From Aquiflexum balticum DSM 16537 (GTDB taxonomy: Bacteria > Bacteroidota > Bacteroidia > Cytophagales > Cyclobacteriaceae): a stretch of 64,000 nucleotides of DNA. Made by a program: the position numbers and the translations under genes. Shown here one piece after another: positions 1 to 8,581 of the stretch; within the stretch, counting starts at the first letter, position 1; each line of letters opens with the position of its first letter. The notes beneath the pieces were generated by a model. It worked only from the letters and a program-made list of their open reading frames with translations. It did not search any database and was not told the origin of the DNA. The stretch covers positions 3,490,001-3,554,000 of the forward strand of contig NZ_LT838813.1 of assembly GCF_900176595.1 (NCBI RefSeq). The letters run 5' to 3'.

Positions 1-901
1 CGTTCATAAAAGTCCAGGAATTGCCGGCATCTTCTGACCGGTATAATCCTTTTTTATCTTTGGATTCGATCACACTGTAAAGAATAGAGGGCTCAGAAGG
101 TGCTAACGCAATAGCAATTCTTCCCAAATCCCCAGTTGGAAAACCATTATGGATTTTGTCCCAGGTTTTGCCTCCATCTTTTGTTTTGTACAGGGCACTG
201 TTTGGTCCACCTGAACTGAAGGAATATGCTGTTCTCCTTACTTGCCAGAAAGCAGCATATAGAGTGTTCGGATCTTTGGGGTCCATAAACAAATCAGAAC
301 AACCGGTATCCTTCATTCCAGCTAGGATATTGGTCCAAGTCTGCCCGCCATCGGTGGTTTTGTAAACACCACGTTCATCACTATCGCCCCATAAAGCGCC
401 CAGCACTCCCACATAAACCTCATCTGAATTATTGGGATTGATGGCAATACCACTGATTCTATCAGAGTTTTCTAATCCGATTTTGTTCCAGGTATTTCCT
501 CCGTCGACGGTCTTATAAAGACCATCACCAAATGAAACACTGTTTCTTACCCATGTTTCACCTGTTCCAACCCATATCACATTGTCAGGATTGTTGGGGT
601 CAACTTCAATGATACCGATAGACTGATTGTAATCATCGAAAATGGATCTGAAGGTGGTACCACCATTGGTTGATTTCCAGACACCACCACCCGCTGTACC
701 TGCATAGATGATTCTGTTATTGGTAGGGTGTCCGGCAATGTCACTGATACGTCCGCTCATCACAGCGGGTCCAATTTGTCTTGCAGACAGCGATCCGAAG
801 AGTTCGTTTCCTTTTAAAGTGATATTTTCCTGTGCAAAAGAACCGCTTGCGATCAGGCAAAAAAATACCACCAAGAAATTGAAATAAAATTTCTTTGACA
901 T
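1..901 (-). CDS. Sortilin/VPS10-like BNR-repeat exported protein, N-terminal part (gene runs off the window)
   Basis: Reading the minus strand from ATG at 901 gives an uninterrupted frame of about 300 codons that continues past base 1. It opens with a signal peptide (MSKKFYFNFLVVFFCLIASG, cleaved near SFAQ). Repeated blades follow of the type GGGVWKSTNGG, GDGLYKTVDGGNTW, GVYKTTDGGQTW, ALYKTKDGGKTW and GLYRSEDAGNSW. These are BNR/Asp-box repeats, as in the large VPS10/sortilin-like or glycosyl-hydrolase-like beta-propeller proteins common in Bacteroidota. The protein is presumably exported to the periplasm or surface; the substrate is unknown. Only the N-terminal third or so is present. The family is clear; the function is not. 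Confidence 0.85.
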   Translation of the reverse strand, partial: MSKKFYFNFLVVFFCLIASGSFAQENITLKGNELFGSLSARQIGPAVMSGRISDIAGHPTNNRIIYAGTAGGGVWKSTNGGTTFRSIFDDYNQSIGIIEVDPNNPDNVIWVGTGETWVRNSVSFGDGLYKTVDGGNTWNKIGLENSDRISGIAINPNNSDEVYVGVLGALWGDSDERGVYKTTDGGQTWTNILAGMKDTGCSDLFMDPKDPNTLYAAFWQVRRTAYSFSSGGPNSALYKTKDGGKTWDKIHNGFPTGDLGRIAIALAPSEPSILYSVIESKDKKGLYRSEDAGNSWTFMN

Positions 902-929
902 GCTTAGATTATTCAAAAATGTTTAGGAA

Positions 930-1673
930 TTAATCCTTATAGATAAATGCGGCAGGATCTAATTTAGGGTTCAATATTACATTGGTTATGTTTATTGCCT
1001 GGCCCTGAGGAGCACCCTTTGCTTTTTCTGTGATGGCGAAAGGAAAATATAATCCATCGACTTCCTGATAATCGCTCATTAAAGTCTGACTGGTTATACC
1101 TTTGGCAGGACCGACTTTCATTTCTTTTTCTACCATAATGGGAACGAAGGTATCTGAGTCAAAGAAATAAAAGGAGATATTCTCCACTTCTTCACCATCA
1201 ACCAATAGAGGTTTCTTGGTTAATTTAACTTTGTAACATTCTGTTCCTTCCACTGTTTCTGTGCCAAGCAATTCAGCTTTATAGCCCTTACTTTTTAAAT
1301 CCAAAAATGGATCAGGGAAATCACCCATCTCACGCTTCATGTTTTCGGTGGTTTCACTGTCACTTTTTTCAGGTTTCATGGTCATGAAATTAACACCCCA
1401 AGCCTCAGTGCCATCAAATGCCTGCTGAACAATTTCCTGACCTTGAAGTTGAAATTTCATATACATTTTCCCTTCCTTAGTTTGGACTATCTCTATCGGA
1501 ATATCCATTCCCTGAGCACTTACCTTTCCTTCCATTTTTACAGAAGATAATTTTGCCCACTCTTTGGCTCCACCGGTGTTTTCTAAATATTGATCAATGA
1601 TTTCTTCTACTGATTGGGCATATGTAAGGCCACAAAAGGAAAATAATGCAAGAATTAGTATTAACTTTTTCAT
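930..1673 (-). CDS. LolA-like outer-membrane lipoprotein-sorting family protein
   Basis: 247 residues with a clear signal peptide (residues 1-19, ending LTYAQ). The mature part is built like the LolA/LppX-type open barrel used to carry lipids or lipoproteins: an N-terminal helix with VEEIIDQYLENTGG, then alternating strands such as MYMKFQLQGQEIVQQAFDGTEAWG and TECYKVKLTKKP. In Bacteroidota such stand-alone proteins are often labelled outer membrane lipoprotein-sorting proteins without a proven partner. It follows the BNR protein by 28 bp on the same strand, read first, so the two may be co-transcribed. The fold assignment is an inference from pattern, not from a search. Confidence 0.6.
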   Translation of the reverse strand: MKKLILILALFSFCGLTYAQSVEEIIDQYLENTGGAKEWAKLSSVKMEGKVSAQGMDIPIEIVQTKEGKMYMKFQLQGQEIVQQAFDGTEAWGVNFMTMKPEKSDSETTENMKREMGDFPDPFLDLKSKGYKAELLGTETVEGTECYKVKLTKKPLLVDGEEVENISFYFFDSDTFVPIMVEKEMKVGPAKGITSQTLMSDYQEVDGLYFPFAITEKAKGAPQGQAINITNVILNPKLDPAAFIYKD

Positions 1674-1867
1674 ATAGTTATGATTTTTTAGAAATATAAG
1701 TAAGTTTTTTTCTCAAAATTAAAGGTATAAAAATTTAAAATCCAAGTATTTCATTTTTTTTGATCTCCTGATTTTACTGATGAACGATGATTTTCATTGA
1801 TGTTTAAAGATGATGTAATATCAATCTAAACGGGAATTTGTATTTGAGTTAACAATGGGAAAAAAAA

Positions 1868-2581
1868 TCAAAAATTGTTTTTTTGAAAAAACTGCAACCA
1901 TGCAGGATAACTCAGGGAGTTTTGTGTGGAAAATAAAAAAGTAGGTTGATTTTTTTTCGAAATAAAAAACAGGATCGAGTCTTTTAAGGTGTGGCCCAAG
2001 TTTTGAAAAGAACCACCAAAAGCCTCAAATCCAAAACTCGTCCATTTTTCATCAGAGCCATCCGCCCAAACCTGTGTTAATTCTACTTGACAACCTTTCT
2101 CAGGCCAAGCATCAGGTGGCAATACCTTGATTCCATTCTCAGAATGCGATAGTTTTAGGAGATACCTTATTTTGTTGATTTTGAGCCATTCCCCAGAATG
2201 TTGCAGGTCTTTTTCCAATAAACTTAAATTGGTTTGGGAAGGTTGAAGAGACCATTTCGACCAATAATCAATTATTCCTGAGAGATGTTCGTTTTGATAA
2301 TTTTCTTTTTCGCCTACTTGGGCTTTGACTTCCAGCTTACCCTGTCTTTGTTTTACACCCACAGTGGTACATTGAGGAATGATCAGATACTCATCAGTCC
2401 TTAAGTCTTCCTTTTTAATATTGTCAAACAAGTGTAGAACTTCAGCGGATGAATTCATGGTCTGATTTGCTTTTTCAGTGCCTTTATCCAGAAACCACTC
2501 CAAGACAGCTCCCCAATCCTCTGTAGGAGGAAGAAACCATCTGATTTCGGCGCTGTTGAACAGGACGTTTTTTTTATCCAT
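1868..2581 (-). CDS. Hypothetical protein, last gene of the protease-membrane operon
   Basis: 237 residues without signal peptide or membrane segment. Many Trp and acidic residues (IRWFLPPTEDWGAVLEWF, IIDYWSKWSLQP, VWADGSDEKWTSFGFEAFGG) suggest a soluble cytoplasmic domain. I do not recognise the family. It starts 3 bp after the stop of the upstream membrane-protein gene and is last of four tightly packed genes (6100 to 1868), so it probably works with the trypsin-like protease and the two membrane proteins. About 190 bp of AT-rich DNA separate it from the next gene downstream. Confidence 0.6.
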   Translation of the reverse strand: MDKKNVLFNSAEIRWFLPPTEDWGAVLEWFLDKGTEKANQTMNSSAEVLHLFDNIKKEDLRTDEYLIIPQCTTVGVKQRQGKLEVKAQVGEKENYQNEHLSGIIDYWSKWSLQPSQTNLSLLEKDLQHSGEWLKINKIRYLLKLSHSENGIKVLPPDAWPEKGCQVELTQVWADGSDEKWTSFGFEAFGGSFQNLGHTLKDSILFFISKKNQPTFLFSTQNSLSYPAWLQFFQKNNF

Positions 2582-2584
2582 TTT

Positions 2585-3595
2585 TCAGGAATTCAACATT
2601 TTGCCAATTGCCGATGCCAGGAATCTGTCCGAAAATCCCGAAACAAAAGCCAAAGTAAGTACCATTGCCACAGTATCCGGCTTGTAGTTCAAGATATCTG
2701 CACTGAGTATCAAGATCACTGCAATAGCAGATAATGCTCCCACCATCAGCCTGGACAAGAGCAAAAATCCCAAAGACAACTCGTTCGGAATACTGCTTCT
2801 CTTTCCGAAATTACTGATGGTATCTGTAAATGAACTCAATATGGCTCCCAAACAACCTGATAATACCACAAACCACCAAAAATGAAGCGGGTGGTTTACC
2901 AAATAATGGAAAGGGTCTTCTTTATCAATTTTTAGTGGGACAGGAGGATGGGCGAAAAACCAAAATATGATTAAAAGCCCACCCAGGTAAAAGAGGATGT
3001 TGAGCCTGCTTTTGATAATGGTTTGCTTTTGATAAATATTGTCAAAATGTTCATCCAATATTTTTTTTGCCTCGACAATTCGGTTAACTCTTTCTGGGGT
3101 TAGAATTGGCTTAAGTTCTTTTAATGATTCCTCTTTTTTTTCCGGTAGAAGATCGTTGATGGTGTTTTTTCTCCAGAATGAGAGTTTTTTATTTTCGTCG
3201 TTAGCTTCTTTAATAATTGTCTTTTCCTTTGCCAACAATAATTCAGGGGCCACTTCCGCCAAGCCATAATACAGAAACCTGTCTGCAGCCTTAAGACACC
3301 TCCAACCCTTTTCAGTGTCCCCTAAGGTAGAAGCTATTTTTGCTTCATCCAGCATTTTCTTAGCCGAAGGTTTCCAGGAAATTTTTGAACCTGATGGTAA
3401 GTCCTGATTTGACATGGATACAATCCAATCCATTTCCACTTCAAAAAGAGAAAGGCTGTTTTTCAGTCTATCCGCTGAGGGTGGGGGAAATAGCTTGGGA
3501 AAATGGATTGAAATCTTCCTTAAATAACTTCTAAATCCCCCAGGTGGATTTTGATCCTTTTTATTATCAGTTTTTTCCATGTTACAATCATGCAA
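2585..3595 (-). CDS. Hypothetical multi-pass membrane protein (protease operon)
   Basis: 336 residues. Residues 1-200 are soluble, charged and partly helical (AKKMLDEAKIASTLGDTEKGW, EAKKILDEHFDNIYQKQ). The C-terminal third carries about four hydrophobic segments (near 203-222, 245-263, 280-303 and 308-330). The soluble part contains a short tetratricopeptide-like helical stretch (CLKAADRFLYYGLAEVAPELL), which may be a protein-binding surface. Met6 (MEKTDNKK) is an equally likely start. The gene begins 10 bp after the protease stop and is followed after 3 bp by the next gene, which fits co-translation. Family not recognised. Confidence 0.6.
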   Translation of the reverse strand: MHDCNMEKTDNKKDQNPPGGFRSYLRKISIHFPKLFPPPSADRLKNSLSLFEVEMDWIVSMSNQDLPSGSKISWKPSAKKMLDEAKIASTLGDTEKGWRCLKAADRFLYYGLAEVAPELLLAKEKTIIKEANDENKKLSFWRKNTINDLLPEKKEESLKELKPILTPERVNRIVEAKKILDEHFDNIYQKQTIIKSRLNILFYLGGLLIIFWFFAHPPVPLKIDKEDPFHYLVNHPLHFWWFVVLSGCLGAILSSFTDTISNFGKRSSIPNELSLGFLLLSRLMVGALSAIAVILILSADILNYKPDTVAMVLTLAFVSGFSDRFLASAIGKMLNS

Positions 3596-3605
3596 CTATT
3601 TAATG

Positions 3606-5168
3606 TTAATAGGCAAAAGTAGTCAGATGTGCTGCCGTAAAAGCATTGTAGAAATCCATGAAATTTTTACAATCAACTGAGTTTTTATTTATCCCTAAGC
3701 AATTCATTCCATACATGGTGACATTCAGCAAAAGGTCAGAGGACAGGGCTGAAATAGCTGCTGTAAAAATAACCTTATCTTTATTGACCAATAGGGTAAC
3801 ATAAGTGGATATTCCATATTGTCTTCCATCAGCCGGGTTATATACCATTTCTGCACCGACGGCACTAATATTAACTGTCTTTCTTCCCCTTTCATAATCC
3901 TCATCAAGAAAGGTATATTCTTCCGCAATCATAAATCCGGATATGCCATAAGCTTGTGCGAGCATGTAGAAAAATTCCTCATCCAAAAATGAAATGATTT
4001 CATTCATGGAGAGTTCGGTCAATTCAAAATCTTTGTCTTTTATAACCCCAAACACCAGCTTCGTATTTTCATTATTCCTGAATCCTACCTGCAAAACTTC
4101 TTCCTCTGTTCTTGGATACATCACTGTCAATTCCAAACCTTCAGGAACCACAACAACTACCCCGTTCTGAACATCTTCATAAATATCCAATCTGATATTG
4201 TCGAGATCAAGTTTCACATTGAACTGTTTAGTGATCTCATTATTCAATTGTAATATGTTTAATGGGTTTTCGGCAGTTTCCGTTAGTTCAACAATACTTC
4301 TGTTTTTTGTTTTGTAAAATTCAAACTCTCTGGTTTTGACAGGTCTGAATTGGTTGGATTGATTAAATGCCCGCTCCATATTGTTACCATCACCCTCCAA
4401 AATCACCGAAGACGAGAAAAAAGTTTTATTTGTAGCAACGGCAGATGGAAGCTGGGTTATTGCTGAGTTTTCGAGTTCGGAAATATATTTGGCAGGAATG
4501 GCCCAACTGATATTAACGGTGCCTTTTTCCAATCCCCCGTTTCCGACGCCCACCAATCTGCCCTGTTTATCAAAAATGGGAGCACCGGAGTTGCTGGGAA
4601 GAAGATTTCCGTTATCGAAATAAATAATATCCAAATCAAGTCCCAGACTTGTTGTCCTCAATTCCCGCTTCACATTATCAGGTACCAGATATTCCAGTGT
4701 TTCTTTTGGTTGAAGGAAACCTTTGGATAAAGTTCTGGAAGGAATTCCTAAAGAACCCTGGGTCAGTCCCAAACAATATAGCGGTTCGCCAAATTGGATC
4801 TTGCCAAGAAAAGCACTTTGGATAGGAGAAATATTGGCAGGCAGATTTGATTCATTATTGGTTAGTTCAAGCAAGACGAGGTCAGCTTTGGGAAGCACTT
4901 TTTTAATTCTTGCCTCCCTGATAACAGCCTGATTGGCATATTTGACTTCTATTTTCCATCCTGCCTGCATGCCATGCATTGCAGTAATAATCTGGTTTGG
5001 ACTTTTCCAGACAAAACCCGTCAGGACTTTTCTTTCCCGTGTTCTGTTGACATCAGTCACCCAAACCTGTACAACTGAATTGATTGAATTGTCAGGATTA
5101 AAGGTTTGTCCATAGGATTTAGGAAGGAAAAGGATGACACAAAAGAATAATGGGACCAATGCTTTCAT
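3606..5168 (-). CDS. Exported trypsin-like serine protease with long C-terminal domain
   Basis: 520 residues with a signal peptide (residues 1-20, FLPKSYG|Q). The first ~230 residues form a chymotrypsin-fold protease: His65 in TAMHG, Asp96 in KADLVLLEL and Ser194 in PSNSGAPIFD give a complete catalytic triad, so it is probably active in the periplasm. Residues ~240-520 are a separate mixed domain of unknown family. The start ATG overlaps the stop of the upstream membrane-protein gene by four bases (ATGA), which points to translational coupling. Unlike DegP/HtrA there is no recognisable PDZ repeat. Trypsin-like modules beside small membrane proteins occur in some regulated-proteolysis and conflict systems; the role here is inference. 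Confidence 0.75.
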   Translation of the reverse strand: MKALVPLFFCVILFLPKSYGQTFNPDNSINSVVQVWVTDVNRTRERKVLTGFVWKSPNQIITAMHGMQAGWKIEVKYANQAVIREARIKKVLPKADLVLLELTNNESNLPANISPIQSAFLGKIQFGEPLYCLGLTQGSLGIPSRTLSKGFLQPKETLEYLVPDNVKRELRTTSLGLDLDIIYFDNGNLLPSNSGAPIFDKQGRLVGVGNGGLEKGTVNISWAIPAKYISELENSAITQLPSAVATNKTFFSSSVILEGDGNNMERAFNQSNQFRPVKTREFEFYKTKNRSIVELTETAENPLNILQLNNEITKQFNVKLDLDNIRLDIYEDVQNGVVVVVPEGLELTVMYPRTEEEVLQVGFRNNENTKLVFGVIKDKDFELTELSMNEIISFLDEEFFYMLAQAYGISGFMIAEEYTFLDEDYERGRKTVNISAVGAEMVYNPADGRQYGISTYVTLLVNKDKVIFTAAISALSSDLLLNVTMYGMNCLGINKNSVDCKNFMDFYNAFTAAHLTTFAY

Positions 5169-6052
5169 GACATGAACACATTAAGTAATGATCGATACAC
5201 ATTTAATCTTTCAAAATCCATAATCCTATTTTGAACTTGGCTGACCAAATTGCCCAATACCGGTTCACTGTTTTTCAACTTGCTTTCAATTTCCACCAAG
5301 GTGGTTGAATTGTTCATGATATTGATAAAAGTCAGTTGAGTTTTCTCAAAATCAAGTTGGGAAGCATTACAAAAACTGTCACGGACAGCAAGTAAAGCCG
5401 TCCCTTGATTTTCTTTGGTCATATTCTTCTCTATTTCAGCCGCGAGTTTTTTCCAAAAACCATCTGCAGCTTTGAAAGCATCAATAATCTCTTCAGGTGG
5501 TGTATCACTATTGCTGTACCGCAAATAGTCACAGTCATTGGCCTCTATGGTGCCGGAGTAAAGTACACTGGCTTGTCTGATCACTTTTCCTGAATCTGCG
5601 CGGATAAATCCGGTAATCATTTCCCGGGCTTCCTCATCACTGTATCCGATGGATCGGTACTCTTCCATTTTGTCAAGTAGGGTAGGAGCAAAGGGGTCAT
5701 TTGCCCTTAGATAAAGGCCCAACAAAATACCGGCTACGGAAAACAATCCAAAAGAGCCTATCCTGAGGCTTTTGAGCGGATCCAGCAATCTTTCGTTTAA
5801 CCCGACCAATACTGCAAGTAAAGAGGAAATAGTTGCTATGACCCCGCTGACAACAGGTGAAACGGAAAGTCCAAGTAAAACTCCCAGTAACAAGCCAATT
5901 CCCAAGCCATTAAAAATAGCAGAAAATCCGTAGATAAAAGTTACTTTGGGTGCATTGCCATTTGCCTCACCTAGAATCAGTTCTTTTACCGCTGAAATTC
6001 TTTCTGAACCGGATTGTTCCGTTTCAGTTTTATTTTGATTGTCTTCTTTCAT
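5165..6052 (-). CDS. Hypothetical membrane protein, first gene of the protease operon
   Basis: The frame is open from 6100, but Met17 (MKEDNQNKTE, start at 6052) is preferred because the upstream extension is short and odd. The N-terminus is cytoplasmic and charged. Three hydrophobic segments follow (about 40-60, 63-83 and 96-115 of the shorter form: GLGIGLLLGVLLGLSVS, VIATISSLLAVLVGL, GLFSVAGILLGLYL). A ~190-residue soluble tail rich in acidic helices comes next. It is the first of four genes with 0-10 bp spacing, so it probably anchors or signals for the protease. No known family recognised. Confidence 0.55.
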   Translation of the reverse strand: MKEDNQNKTETEQSGSERISAVKELILGEANGNAPKVTFIYGFSAIFNGLGIGLLLGVLLGLSVSPVVSGVIATISSLLAVLVGLNERLLDPLKSLRIGSFGLFSVAGILLGLYLRANDPFAPTLLDKMEEYRSIGYSDEEAREMITGFIRADSGKVIRQASVLYSGTIEANDCDYLRYSNSDTPPEEIIDAFKAADGFWKKLAAEIEKNMTKENQGTALLAVRDSFCNASQLDFEKTQLTFINIMNNSTTLVEIESKLKNSEPVLGNLVSQVQNRIMDFERLNVYRSLLNVFMS

Positions 6053-6288
6053 GAAAACCCCAGATTTGATTTTAAAAACAAAAAATACAATTGCGGACAA
6101 TTAAAAAATCTGATTTTTAAAACTATTCAATAATGATCTGAAAATCAATAATAAATTTTAATAATCCAAGTTATTAAAGAATTTTCAATAAGTGAAACTG
6201 GTGAATTCTCTCATTTTTTTACTTTTAAGAATTCATGTTTGAGTTGGAATTGCCAAAAGTTAAAATCTGACTATTATTTGAGAGGAAT

Positions 6289-8430
6289 TTATATTCCTGG
6301 AACAAAATTTCTTTTGAAATTCAGGTAATAATTGAGGTCATATTTCGGTTTTTCCACACCTTCCGGCAATGGCATTTGTGAGAATTGTTGAAAATAAAGT
6401 AAACAAGAATCCCGCCACCATTCTGCTTCCCGAACCTGAATATTAAGGAAAGAACGAATATGATCAAACCGCTCCGTATCAATTTTTCCTTCTTGAATTT
6501 CCCATTTTTTTTGCATCCAGCGGGCTCCTTCCACCCCTTTTTGATACCTGATTGCCATTTCATGCCATAAGGTATTTCCCGTCTTGAGTTTTTTATTCCA
6601 GGGAACCCTATGAAACCACAATAAATAATCCAGAGAAATCTTATCCGGATCTCCCAAAATCTGTTTCCATTCCGGGGCATATTGGCCTAAGGCGTTGCTT
6701 CCTGTAACTGTTCTGTCAAATCCAATGCTGTCTTTGGAAGCTTTGTGGTAATAAGTAGCTGTCCAATCGTCTCTGCTTCCTCCGGTTACCCATGGACCAG
6801 GTCCCCAATGGTGGCTTCTGGCCATGATATGATGGAGACCAATGGGTGTCATGTAATTAACCAGGATTTCATGTGATTTGAGCATGACCCCTTTGATGGT
6901 CCCAACAAAATCAGGGTCAGTACTGAACGTCATTTTCAACCAATCTTCAGCTATTTTATCAATCTTGGTATCGGGATTCCAGGCTAATTTCCCATAAGCA
7001 TACCAATCTGCCTGTCCGGTATGGTGCCCGGTCCAATTTCTGTCTGTACCAATATTGGCCACCCCTGCCATACCGGTCAATTTATATCCATGTAGGCTTC
7101 CATCAATAACTTTACTCACTGTACTTCCTTTTCCTTTGGCATAAGTATCTGATTGCAATACTTCTTCCCACATGGAGGCCAAATTTACCCAGTGGGTTTC
7201 CTGACCAAGATATTCTTTGGTGATTTGAAATTCCATCATTATGGGAGTTTTGGGCATGGCTCCAAAAAGTGGATGGAAAGGTTCTCTTGGTTGGAAATCC
7301 AAAGGCCCGTTTTTAACCTGTATGATTACATTTTCCCTAAATTCACCATCTAACGGCTTAAATTCGTCATAAGCCTGCTTTATTCTGTCGGTCGGAGTTT
7401 TTTCATTGTATACAAATGCCCTCCACATGACTATTCCTCCAAAGGGTTGCACTGCATCCGCAAGTATATTGGCCCCGTCTGCCTGAGTTCTCCCATAGTT
7501 ATGGGGTCCGGGCTGTCCTTCAGAATCTGCCTTTACCAAAAATCCCCCAAAATCAGGAATATAGCTGTAAATCTCCGCTGTTTTGTCTTTCCACCATTTT
7601 TGAACTCCAGGATCCAGTGGATCCGCAGTGGGGAGGTTATCCAGAACCATGGGGGCATTGAACCTGGCAGTAAGATAAATTTTGATACCATATGGCCTAA
7701 ACGCATCAGCTAAGGCAGCGGCTTTTTCAAGGTATTCAGGAGTCAGGACCAAGGCATTTGCATTTACATTGGTGATTGAAGTTCCATTGATGCCAATAGA
7801 GGCATTTGCCCTTGCATAGTCAATGTACTGTTGATCTATATGATGTGGAAGCCTGTGCCAATTCCAAATACTGAAGCCTGCATACCCTCTTTCTACAGTT
7901 CGGTTAAGGTTGTCCCAATGATTTAAAAGCCTCCTTTGAATCTGCGGATTTTCAAGAATATCCATGGTTTCCAGTTGCGCTCTGGTCTGAATGGATTTGA
8001 GAAAGGAGAAAGTTCCATAAAGCAAGCCTATGTTAGTATTGGAAATAATATACATTTTCCCCTGATGGTATTTCAGCAAATAACCGTCATCTTTCAGACC
8101 GACCGTATTTGGAGCAAACGCGGTTTTTATTTCTTGGGGGAGTTCATCAGTTTTGGAAATGATGCATAGGGCCGATTCCACAGATTTTCCGGTCAATGCC
8201 TGGTAATCTTTTCCAAGAAATCCTTTTATAGCAATTCCCAATTCATTCTTGATGACTTCATGTGTCGGAGAGATTCCGACTATATGGATATTCTCCAGAT
8301 AATCTCTGTAATAATCGGCAACGGCTTTGTTTTCAAAAGGGAAGTATTGTAGCCAGAGTTTGTAGCCATCATTGGCATTGACATATTCTGACATCAAAAG
8401 AATCACTACTAAGGTAAATAGTCTTTTCAT
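6289..8430 (-). CDS. aguA: GH67 alpha-glucuronidase
   Basis: The frame opens at 8466, but the start at 8430 gives a clean signal peptide (MKRLFTLVVILLMSEYVNA). The protein then has the GH67 layout: an N-terminal accessory domain with YLLKYHQGKMYIISNTNIGLLYG, a TIM barrel beginning near QRRLLNHWDNLNRTVERGY, acidic stretches GGFLVKADSEGQPGPHNYG and GGIVMWRAFVY, and the family hallmark GLHHIMARSHHWGPGPW near residue 540. GH67 enzymes remove (4-O-methyl-)glucuronic acid from the ends of xylo-oligosaccharides. About 714 residues is normal for the family. It is divergent from the xylose transport and catabolic genes, so it likely feeds the same pathway in the periplasm. Confidence 0.93.
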   Translation of the reverse strand: MKRLFTLVVILLMSEYVNANDGYKLWLQYFPFENKAVADYYRDYLENIHIVGISPTHEVIKNELGIAIKGFLGKDYQALTGKSVESALCIISKTDELPQEIKTAFAPNTVGLKDDGYLLKYHQGKMYIISNTNIGLLYGTFSFLKSIQTRAQLETMDILENPQIQRRLLNHWDNLNRTVERGYAGFSIWNWHRLPHHIDQQYIDYARANASIGINGTSITNVNANALVLTPEYLEKAAALADAFRPYGIKIYLTARFNAPMVLDNLPTADPLDPGVQKWWKDKTAEIYSYIPDFGGFLVKADSEGQPGPHNYGRTQADGANILADAVQPFGGIVMWRAFVYNEKTPTDRIKQAYDEFKPLDGEFRENVIIQVKNGPLDFQPREPFHPLFGAMPKTPIMMEFQITKEYLGQETHWVNLASMWEEVLQSDTYAKGKGSTVSKVIDGSLHGYKLTGMAGVANIGTDRNWTGHHTGQADWYAYGKLAWNPDTKIDKIAEDWLKMTFSTDPDFVGTIKGVMLKSHEILVNYMTPIGLHHIMARSHHWGPGPWVTGGSRDDWTATYYHKASKDSIGFDRTVTGSNALGQYAPEWKQILGDPDKISLDYLLWFHRVPWNKKLKTGNTLWHEMAIRYQKGVEGARWMQKKWEIQEGKIDTERFDHIRSFLNIQVREAEWWRDSCLLYFQQFSQMPLPEGVEKPKYDLNYYLNFKRNFVPGI

Positions 8431-8494
8431 TAAAGATTGTTTGATAGGTTTTTGATAAATATACAAAAACTGTAAGTGGATTGGCCGAAAACAT

Positions 8495-8502
8495 TATATT
8501 TG
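8495..8502 (+). promoter_or_regulatory. Candidate Bacteroidota -7 element (TATATTTG) for the xylose operon
   Basis: TATATTTG matches the Bacteroidota TAnnTTTG -7 consensus and lies about 80 bp before the symporter start codon. A good -33 TTTG at the usual distance is not obvious, so the call is tentative. The LacI-type palindrome lies about 40 bp downstream, where a repressor could block transcription. Confidence 0.35.
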
Positions 8503-8537
8503 GAGATATAATGATGCTAAAATTGATTAATTCAATT

Positions 8538-8549
8538 GCAATCGATTAC
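8538..8549. promoter_or_regulatory. LacI-family-type operator candidate
   Basis: GCAATCGATTAC is a near-perfect 12-bp palindrome centred on CG (10 of 12 positions symmetric). It matches the general AAnCGnTT core of LacI/GalR operators. It sits in the 151-bp gap between the divergent GH67 and symporter genes. No LacI-type regulator is encoded in the window, so the partner would be elsewhere. Confidence 0.4.
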
Positions 8550-8581
8550 GAACCCGAACCTTAAACAGTAAACCATAACCT

